A stretch of DNA of 64,000 nt from Halicephalobus mephisto. Its lineage: Eukaryota > Nematoda > Chromadorea > Rhabditida > Panagrolaimidae. The stretch spans positions 124,001 through 188,000 of the forward strand of contig SWDT01000223.1 of the NCBI GenBank assembly GCA_009193035.1. The letters are read 5' to 3'. Both the position numbers and the translations under genes were made by a program. The notes beneath the pieces are model-generated. The model had not been told where the DNA came from. It was given only the letters and a program-made list of their open reading frames with translations, and did no database searches. Shown here one piece after another: positions 57,052 through 64,000 of this stretch (its first letter is position 1; every line of letters begins with the position of its first letter).

Positions 57052-57070
57052 CGATAGAGTTCCTATAAAA
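57052..57070 (+). promoter_or_regulatory. Lysozyme unit 4 promoter: GATA-like and TATA box
   Basis: CGATAG at 57052-57057 lies 51 bases before the ATG and TATAAAA at 57064-57070 lies 39 before it. The upstream sequence lacks the CATCCGG block of other units, and has instead a local repeat of GTAGACATCTGTGTAAA at 56985-57040. Confidence 0.55.
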
Positions 57071-57102
57071 AGAATGTAGTACTAGCGATATAGCGCATTA
57101 TA

Positions 57103-57744
57103 ATGCGTTTTTTCTTAATCTTCGTTGTTGCTCTTCCACTAGTTTCCGCCACAATTGGCTGGGATGGGATTCAGGCCGTCTCTAAATCCAAATTCGAGTG
57201 CCTGAAGAAGCATGGCTATAAATTCTTCATTGCCAGAGTCTACAGATCCATTGGAGCGTACGATGCCACTGGGATTCAGAATATCAAAAACGCCCGAGCT
57301 GCTGGGGTGAAATATGTCGATGGATATATCTTTCCTTGTTTGAAGTCCTCTTGCCCCTCCGCCAAGACTCAGATCAAGAATGTTGTTGAGAAACTCCGTG
57401 CTGAGAAAGCTAAATTCGGGATGCTGTGGCTCGATATTGAACGACATCAATGGCCAAGCAGCAAAACAAACAACAGGAAATTCATCAAAGACATGATGGA
57501 TCAACTGGCAGCTATGAACGTCAACTACGGTATCTACACCAACTACAACAACTGGAAGGAAATTGTCGGAGCTGATTGGACCGGAGCTTCTCATAGACCA
57601 CTATGGTGGGCTGCCTACAACGGACATCAAGACTACACTGGATTCAAGCCGTTTGGAGGATGGAGTAAGCCAAGTATCCATCAGTATTCTGGATCCGTCA
57701 ACGGACCATGCGGAGTCAACATGGACCAGAACTGGTATCCTTAA
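57103..57744 (+). CDS. Protist-type (GH25-like) lysozyme, array unit 4
   Basis: Single exon, 213 residues. It has a signal peptide MRFFLIFVVALPLVSA, then TIGWDGIQAVSKSKFEC; DIE lies in MLWLDIERHQW and the end is GPCGVNMDQNWYP. Lysine content in the first half is higher than in unit 1 (ECLKKHGYKFF), so the mature protein is more basic. From MMDQLAAMNVNYGIYTNYNN to the stop it is nearly identical to unit 1, while the first 120 residues differ at many positions. The protein is presumably secreted by intestinal cells. All catalytic-type residues are retained. Confidence 0.93.
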   Translation: MRFFLIFVVALPLVSATIGWDGIQAVSKSKFECLKKHGYKFFIARVYRSIGAYDATGIQNIKNARAAGVKYVDGYIFPCLKSSCPSAKTQIKNVVEKLRAEKAKFGMLWLDIERHQWPSSKTNNRKFIKDMMDQLAAMNVNYGIYTNYNNWKEIVGADWTGASHRPLWWAAYNGHQDYTGFKPFGGWSKPSIHQYSGSVNGPCGVNMDQNWYP

Positions 57745-57959
57745 ATATTTTGCTTACATATGAAATTATGGTTATGAGGTGAATATTTGGGATTTGTACA
57801 TCTATGAAATTGCTTTAAAAACAACTAATAATTATTTGGAAATTTTCCGAAACTTGCAGTTTATATAATAATTACAAGTGGTTTTATTGTAATTTAAAAG
57901 TTTGTATCAATAATAAATAAGACTTGCTTTATATTTAGAATAAATAAGTTGTATCACAT

Positions 57960-58054
57960 GAATAACATCCGGAAAAACAAAGTTATTTGATAGCTACTAA
58001 GGATCCTGATGTGCGATCAAAAATATAGTAGTCGTGACGTCCTTGTTTCGATAA
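57960..58054 (+). promoter_or_regulatory. Lysozyme unit 5 upstream region: AACATCCGG and GATA box
   Basis: AATAACATCCGGAAAAACAA at 57961 with TTATTTGATAG, and CGATAA at 58049-58054, exactly 54 bases before the position of the lost start codon. Confidence 0.55.
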
Positions 58055-58102
58055 CAAGCAGATGAAGTAAAAAGGCAATGTTTAGACTTGAATTAGATCA
58101 GG

Positions 58103-58717
58103 ATAAAGTTAGTTTTTTTGTTATTTTTCCCCTTGCCTCAGCTGGTATCGGCTAAGATGGAATTCAAGCAGTTATTGAAGCTAGTTTTGAGTATCTTTGA
58201 AACAATTGTAACAAATTCTTCATTGCTCGGGTTTGGACATTTTCTGAAAATTACAGTACTACTGGAATCGCTAACATCAAGCATGGTCGAGCTGCTGGAC
58301 GAATTAATGCCGACGAATATACCTTCCTTGCTTAAAATCTAGTTATGCCACTTCTAAAGAAGTTAAGATTATTGTCCATCGACTCCATAATGATAGAGCC
58401 AAGTTCAACAGGATCTGGTTGGAAGTCGAATGATACAAATGGCCATCTAGCAAGACTCACAACAGAGAATTTATCAAACACATGATGAAGTAGCTGGAAT
58501 CGATGACCGCTAACTGCAATATCTACATCAACTATAACAACTGGGAAACCATCGTGAGAGTTTCTTATAGATCACTATGATGGGCTGATTAAAATGGACA
58601 TCAAGATTACATTCAATTTAGGGCATTCGACGAATGGAGTAAGCCGATCATTCACCAATGTGAGTGAAATATTGCTAGATCACATTTAATTAAGATGAAT
58701 AGGAACTGGCGTGCTTC
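58103..58717 (+). pseudogene. Lysozyme pseudogene, array unit 5 (start codon lost)
   Basis: The expected ATG position is ATA (58103-58105). The signal region and AGIG-stop-DGIQAV follow, with TAA in place of the active-site-adjacent Trp. There are later stops and frameshifts, a decayed catalytic region (VE in place of DIE), and the C-terminal end near 58717. It is non-functional. Confidence 0.87.
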
Positions 58718-58944
58718 AATACGATCTTCAATTGTGAAACAATCAAGTTATAATAAAAACTTGAAGGAAAATTGTTTAAAGTTCCTTCGAAATCTGCCAA
58801 TTAGATAATGAGGAAACGCATTCTCATTTATATATGAATTCATAATTATTATCTATTTTACTTATTTTTAATCTGATCTTAACAATATGATAATTCTAAC
58901 TTGTTGAAGTGCTTAATTTTGATCGATTCTCCCCAACAACAGCT

Positions 58945-59045
58945 TATAAATAACATTCAGAAAAGCATTTTGATTTTCTGATAATACTCAACCATATTAA
59001 TGTTTAGTAGCGACTACATTGTCCTTGATGTTTCTCTGTTGATAA
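58945..59045 (+). promoter_or_regulatory. Lysozyme unit 6 upstream region: AACATTCAG and GATA boxes
   Basis: TAACATTCAGAAAAGCATTT at 58951 with TTTTCTGATAATAC, and TGATAA at 59040-59045, 54 bases before the ATG. Confidence 0.55.
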
Positions 59046-59093
59046 CAGAGGACTCTCTTGCAAAGCAGACCTTTAGACTTTTATTGTGATATA

Positions 59094-59735
59094 ATGCACT
59101 TGCTTTTATTTCTTCTTCTTATGCTTCCTCTTTCATCAGCCATTATTGGTTGGGATGGATTCCAAGCAGTTTCTCAATCCGGATTCAAATGTCTTTGGGA
59201 AAACGGTTACCGCTTCTTCATTGCAAGAGTCTACAGATCCATTGGAGCATACGATACTATAGGAATTCAAAACATCATAAATGCTCGTGCTGCTTGATGG
59301 AAGGATGTGGATGGATATATTTTTCCATGTGTGAAATCGACTTGCCCTTTTGCTAAGGAGCAAGTTTCAGGCATTGTTAATGAGCTTAATTCTAAGGGAG
59401 TCAAGTTTGGAATGCTTTGGCTTGACACTGAGATTTTTGAGTGGCCTGCAAACAAAATCCATAATAGAAATTTCATCTAGAGTATGATGGATGAAATAGA
59501 AACTCTAAATATCAACTATGGTGTCTACACTGATCGTACTTTTTGGAATACTATCGTTGAAGCTGATTGGACCGTGGTTTCTAGCAGACCATTGTGGTAG
59601 CCTCAATAGAGTGGACATCAAAATTACACTGGATTTAGTAAATTCAGTGGATGGACTACACCAAGCATTCATCAGTATTCTGGGCCCATCAACGGACTAT
59701 GTGGAATCAACATGGATCAGAATTGGTACTCTTAA
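59094..59735 (+). pseudogene. Lysozyme pseudogene, array unit 6 (four in-frame stops, no frameshift)
   Basis: ATG at 59094 and a good signal peptide (MHLLLFLLLMLPLSSA), then IIGWDGFQAVSQSGFKC. The frame is intact over 214 codons but interrupted at 59295 (TGA), 59478 (TAG), 59598 (TAG) and 59607 (TAG). The second catalytic motif is DTE. The end INMDQNWYS is preserved. The absence of indels suggests recent inactivation. The first stop would leave about 67 residues without the DxE motif. Confidence 0.85.
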
Positions 59736-59933
59736 ATACTTTTAACCATGTGCAATTACACTGTTGTAAAAATTAGAAATATGGGTAATTATGTAGCCAT
59801 ATGCACAGGTTTACAGAATTGTCTATAACTTTCTAGAATCATAAATAGTTTTAAATGTTATTATACAATTATGAAAATGTTTAATATTAAATAATAAAAT
59901 ATACTTATAAGCTTGATGAATCAATCACCCCAT

Positions 59934-60052
59934 ATAAGTAACATCCAAAAAAGCTCTTTAATGACTTGATAATAGTCAAGAATATTGATGCTTGATCAAG
60001 GCTACATTGCTGCTTACGCATTTTCCTTGATATTGAAGGACTCAATAAAAAG
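59934..60052 (+). promoter_or_regulatory. Lysozyme unit 7 upstream region: ACATCCAAAA, TGATAA and AATAAAAAG
   Basis: TAACATCCAAAAAAGC at 59939 and TGATAA at 59968-59973. At the conserved position 55 bases before the ATG the site is TGATAT (60028-60033), a weakened GATA box. CAATAAAAAG at 60043-60052 is in the TATA position. Confidence 0.5.
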
Positions 60053-60082
60053 AATGGAATTGTATAGCTGTATTCTGTCAGA

Positions 60083-60721
60083 ATGCAGCTCTTTTCATTG
60101 CTTCTCATTATTCCCTTTACATCGGCTTACGTTGGATGGGATGGGATCCAGGCCGTTTCAGTATCCGGCTTTCAATGTCTCTGGAACAATGGCTATCATT
60201 TTTTTGTTGCTAGAGTTTTCCGAGCTACTGGAGCCTATGATACCACCGGAATACAGAACATCATAAATGCTCGAGCTGCCGGATGGAAGGACGTTGATGG
60301 ATACATTTTCCCATGCTTGAAAACTACTTGTCCTTCTGCTAAAACACAGATCGCCAATACTGTCAACGAACTGCACTCCAAAGGAGCCAAATTCGGAATG
60401 CTTTGGCTCGATATTGAGATTCTCGAGTGGCCTACAGACAAGACTCACAATCAGCAGTTTATCACTGAAATGATGCAGGAATTAGAGGCTCTGGGTATCA
60501 ATTACGGTATTTATACCAATAACTACATGTGGGAAACCATCGTCGGACTTGATTGGACCGGAGCTTCTCACAGACCACTATGGTGGGCCGATTACAACGG
60601 ACGTCAAGATTTCACTGGATTCAAAGCGTTTGGAGGATGGAGCGTCCCTACTATCCACCAATATGCAGGAGATGTCGCCGGACCCTGTAACGTTAACCTG
60701 GATAAGAGTTGGTATCCTTGA
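60083..60721 (+). CDS. Protist-type (GH25-like) lysozyme, array unit 7
   Basis: Single exon, 212 residues. It has a signal peptide MQLFSLLLIIPFTSA, then YVGWDGIQAVSVSGFQC; DIE lies in MLWLDIEILEW and the end is GPCNVNLDKSWYP. It is more diverged from units 1 and 4 than they are from each other, so it is the oldest intact lineage. It is closest in sequence layout to pseudogene unit 6 (shared INARAA and KDVDGYIFPC). It is secreted; the bacteriolytic role is inferred from the family. Confidence 0.92.
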   Translation: MQLFSLLLIIPFTSAYVGWDGIQAVSVSGFQCLWNNGYHFFVARVFRATGAYDTTGIQNIINARAAGWKDVDGYIFPCLKTTCPSAKTQIANTVNELHSKGAKFGMLWLDIEILEWPTDKTHNQQFITEMMQELEALGINYGIYTNNYMWETIVGLDWTGASHRPLWWADYNGRQDFTGFKAFGGWSVPTIHQYAGDVAGPCNVNLDKSWYP

Positions 60722-61794
60722 AAAGATTTCTGTTAAAAAGTATGAATACCAATCGAGTGAAATAAAGATAAAATTTCAGTGATAATATTTTGTATCAAAT
60801 ATGAATTTGCTTGAAGAAACTCTCAGTATTCTTCAGTATTAAATCATAAACCATCTTTTTGACACTGTAATGATAAAACTGTGATTAATGAAGTAGATCC
60901 GTTTTTATATAAAAAGTTGATAGAAAATATGGATAACTGAGGAGAAAAATGGTAAAAATTTAAAAAAGTATTAACGTATTTTTGTTTTTATTTCACAATT
61001 TTACCAGAGAAGAAGGGTTCTTATGTTACATAATTTCTGATCAAGTTTATTATAAAAGCTTATCCGTTGCATTCCAATACGATTCTTCTTGCATTAACAA
61101 GAAATATATCGTTACTGAACGGTAATTAGACCGGAGAAATTTTGTTCAGATGACATAAACAATATGACACCTCGTGATAATTTTGATTTTTTTTCGGTTA
61201 TCATTGTTATGACGTTTTTGTTATCTTTGAAGTTTTCCCAAAAGATGGGGAAAGCGCCTTAGAAATCATAACAAGCAAATTTGGGTAAATCCAAACAGAT
61301 CTATAAAGAGAATACAGATGATTCACTTTCCACATCCTCCGAGAACTCTATTTCAGTAAGAATTGAATATATAAAAGGATCTTCGTTGAAACAATTTTTA
61401 TGATTTTAAACGTTGAAGAAAATTTAAACAATGTAAAAAAGTAATTTATATTCAGAATGAATATCAAGGTGCTTTACTACTAATCTTATAAAATATAACT
61501 ATCAGTTGTACTTTTATTCCAAACAATAAAACTCCGTTTTTGTCATCATATTTGGACGGAACCCCTCGGCAATCCTATATTCTACTTCCTTTTGATTTCT
61601 CGTAATCAGACAAGCAGCCTCTGAGTGCGGTTATATAAGAAAACTGATAAAAATACGGCTGGTTGTTTCTCGACCTCTAATCGGGAAATAAATCTCATCA
61701 TTGAGCCAACTTTGAAGTTTTTCCTCTTCCCCATTAACTTCACAATATAGCAATTTACCGTAATAATAGTTTTATTTTTTACTAGATTGCGAAA
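60722..61794. other. Intergenic between lysozyme array and copper transporter
   Basis: No further lysozyme copy is present. A minus-strand ORF at 61606-61956 overlaps the copper transporter start and is treated as spurious. TTTTTACTAG, nine bases before the transporter ATG, could be a trans-splice acceptor. Confidence 0.5.
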
Positions 61795-62224
61795 ATGATG
61801 AAAACACACTTCTACTTCGGGACTGAGGTGACAATTTTGTTCGATTTTTGGAAAGTGAATTCTACTGCAGGTTTGTATAGTTCCCTTCCTTTCGTAATTA
61901 TTCATTTCAGGAATCATCTGGAGTTCAATAATTATATTATTCATGTGCTTTGTCAACGAAGGAATCGGAACTATTCGAATGTACCTTAGAACGGACTCAC
62001 ATTCGACAAACCATCAACAATCGAAGCCGTCCAGAAACAGACAATTAACCTTGAAGATGATCGTCAACAGTCTTCTCCACATAGTCCAATTGGGGCTTGG
62101 ATACTCCTTGATGATGATCTTCATGACATTCAATGTCTGGCTTGGCATTGCTACCATAGCCGGAGAAGTTATTGCTAATTTATTTTTTAAATTCTTGGAT
62201 ATAAGACCGAATAACGGGATTTAA
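61795..62224 (+). CDS. Ctr-family copper transporter
   Basis: Exons 61795-61870 and 61911-62224, separated by a 40-base intron, give 129 residues. The layout is Ctr: a short N-terminus MMKTHFYFGTEVTILFDFWK, TM1 (IIWSSIIILFMCFVNEGI) ending in the conserved EG then IRMYLR, a cytoplasmic loop, TM2 with YSLMMIFMTFNVW carrying the MxxxM copper ladder (Met93, Met97), and TM3 with GIATIAGEVIANLFF. Ctr proteins form trimeric high-affinity Cu(I) channels in plasma or endosomal membranes. The N-terminus has few Met/His residues, so the extracellular metal-binding part is reduced. GEVIA replaces the usual GxxxG packing motif. Confidence 0.9.
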
Positions 62225-63484
62225 GAAACTAATTGCCAGCGTTTTCATTGTTAAAAATGATTCCTGAATATTGATTTTTACAATTCTACATATCATTGAT
62301 AGAAAACAGGACTGAAAAGTCTATCAAAAATGGTCACTTCGTTTCACTAAAAAAATAAAAATTGGCAAAGTGAAATGTGTCTAATTTTAAATACGGTACA
62401 AAAATCGTTAATAAAAATAATTTTGAATTTAATTGATTGGATGTCAAAATATAAACAATCATTATTCTTCGAAAATTTTTGACATGAAATTTCGAAAATT
62501 ATCTCAACACAAGTTTTCAGAATTTTGTGCTTAAAACCAAAATTGAATTTTAAGTTTATGTAATTCCACAAAATTCAAAATCATATTAGTGTAAATTCAA
62601 AAATGATAAAAAATCTGAAAAAAATTATTTTAACACGAATTTCTAAAATTTCTTAACTAAGACCAAAAATTGCAAAGTTTAATAAATATATACTATTTAA
62701 AATTTCTAAAATTACTCATTAAATTGTAAAAATTCGAAATTTGTAAAATATTTTGTAATTTTATCTATCAAATATGAATAATTAAAATTTTCAGGATTTA
62801 TTATTTTTTATTTGGAAAAAATTTTAGTTTAATTCACGTGGCAAAAAATAAATTCCGTAGTTTCATTGCCGTAATTGAATAGAATTTACCAAATTTCGAA
62901 AGCGATTAAATTAAAATTAATACTATAATTTATTTATTTAGAAAACTTTGATCTCTGATTGAATTTAAACTTTTTAAATAAAAACAAAAAATAAACATTT
63001 ATTACGGTGAGTAATTTTTTCAAATTTGTAATTTCAAAAAAATGACATTTGAAATTTGTGCTCTAGAATTAAAAAAGATAAAATATTGAATTTGTTTCAA
63101 CAACTGAAGTTCGTTACGTTTTTAATGCTTAGATTTTTCAACAAATAAACCAACTCGTTTTTGGAAAACTATTTTATTTTTAGTTATAATTTTTTAAAAT
63201 ATTTATTAATATATTAATATACAATCATTAACTCTTGAAGGTGAGTAATTTTTAATATCTTTTATATGACTTGAATCTAAAAGTTCCTAAATTCATTCAG
63301 TCAGAATTTTGTTTCAACAAATTAATTACGAAATTTTGTAAGATACGAAACAATTGCTCCGTAAAATCGAAATTATTACATGGACTATTTTAGTTTCTAA
63401 ACATATCTAAAAATATGGGTTGAAACAAGTTCGTGGGAACGTTTATTTTTAATTTTTATCACAATATGACTTTACTCTTTAGTC
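62225..63484. other. AT-rich intergenic
   Basis: No gene, RNA or repeat family is recognised over about 1.26 kb. Confidence 0.5.
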
Positions 63485-64000
63485 ATGGATAACCCTTCAA
63501 ATGAATTTCTTCTAAGAATTTTCGGAAGTATCCACTTCATCGTGGCTTTAATGGCCTTGTATTTTGAAATCTGCGTTCTTATTGCTGTCTTCAAAGTGAC
63601 ATCAAAAAGTGAACAGTTTTTATTAGTGTTTAGTCAGGTAGGTCCTAGATGTAACTGGATTTACTATGGGATTTGTTGTGTTTAGAATGTTGCTGAAATT
63701 TTGACGACATCTCAGTTAGTCTGGCTTTCTGTTGAAGTCATTGTTCAGAAGACTACAGGTCTTCCACATAAAGTGGAATCTGCCATTCTCGGAGCTTCAA
63801 AATATCCAGAAGCCTTGCATTATATCCTCATAGCCATCAACAGATCTCATTCGATAGTATTTCCTCTTGTTCAACATGAATTCTGGTCCAAAAGGTAATT
63901 AAAAAAGATTACAGTAATCCAAGGTAATTTTAGAAACCTGTTACTCTTCGCAGCTAGTACTTGGGTATTAGGATGGAGTATTGACTACCTCATAACCTAC
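63485..64000 (+). CDS. Serpentine (chemoreceptor-like) GPCR, N-terminal part, truncated by window end
   Basis: Exons 63485-63637, 63686-63894 and 63934-64000 (continues) are separated by introns of 48 and 39 bases. MDNPSNEFLLRIFGSIHF leads into TM1 (IVALMALYFEICVLIAVF). TM2 covers QFLLVFSQNVAEILTTSQLV. TM3 ends ILIAINRSHSIVFPLVQHEF, where NRxxSIVFPL is the nematode chemoreceptor counterpart of DRY, and TM4 begins NLLFAASTWVLGW. An SRX/SRSX-like class is likely but cannot be fixed from half a protein. Chemosensory function is inferred. Confidence 0.8.

Noticed and set aside
61606..61956. 116-codon minus-strand ORF
   Set aside because: Overlaps the Ctr transporter start and intron; no family resemblance.
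1..64000. CRISPR arrays, rRNA, bacterial elements, tRNA genes
   Set aside because: Looked for; no direct-repeat/spacer pattern, rRNA core or tRNA-like TTCGANNC/anticodon arrangement was noticed. A dedicated tRNA scan was not possible by eye, so a missed tRNA cannot be excluded.

Overview
The window looks like nematode nuclear DNA, probably a rhabditid (Caenorhabditis-like). The evidence is very AT-rich introns and spacers, small introns (39-50 nt at the low end), acceptors of the form TTTTNAG, the very frequent motif CTACAGTAAT/ATTACTGTAG, and the gene families present (protist-type lysozymes in tandem, a neuromedin-U-type receptor, CHK-domain kinase-like, Ctr copper transporter, chemoreceptor). 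Exon boundaries below were placed by hand from splice consensus, reading-frame continuity and family motifs. All named functions are inferred from recognised motifs; no database search was run.

Layout: 1-2198 (+) is the 3' end of a SAM-domain gene resembling Shank. 2843-4940 (-) is a secreted S1 serine protease. 5762-8449 (-) is a CHK/EcKinase-like protein. 9420-12223 (+) is a single-pass membrane protein with a repetitive ectodomain and a cysteine box reminiscent of TGF-beta receptors but no kinase. 12348-19869 (-) is an SFT2-type vesicle protein whose large intron hosts a calmodulin-like gene on the other strand (16076-18355, +). 21066-26257 (-) is an EFCAB7-like EF-hand protein. From about 26.3 to 39.3 kb there is a gene-poor, repeat-rich stretch: satellites, MITE-like elements, minisatellites and one weak gene candidate.

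39365-43514 (+) is a neuropeptide GPCR of the NMUR type. 45149-47962 (+) is a divergent DEAD-box helicase. 49489-52046 (+) is the catalytic (SPTLC2-type) subunit of serine palmitoyltransferase. 54272-60721 (+) is a tandem array of seven GH25 lysozyme units, three intact and four broken, repeated about every 1 kb, each with a GATA-like box just upstream. 61795-62224 (+) is a Ctr-type copper transporter. 63485-64000 (+) is the start of a serpentine receptor that runs off the window.

The genes are mostly unrelated housekeeping, neuronal and secreted functions, with no obvious operon. The distinctive content is the lysozyme birth-and-death array with its conserved promoter position, and several repeat families sitting in introns. 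One element end supplies a functional-looking splice acceptor, and one short tandem repeat multiplies an acceptor. There is also a kinase-less, repeat-bearing candidate receptor whose coding repeats carry the genome's common CTACAGTAAT-type motif.
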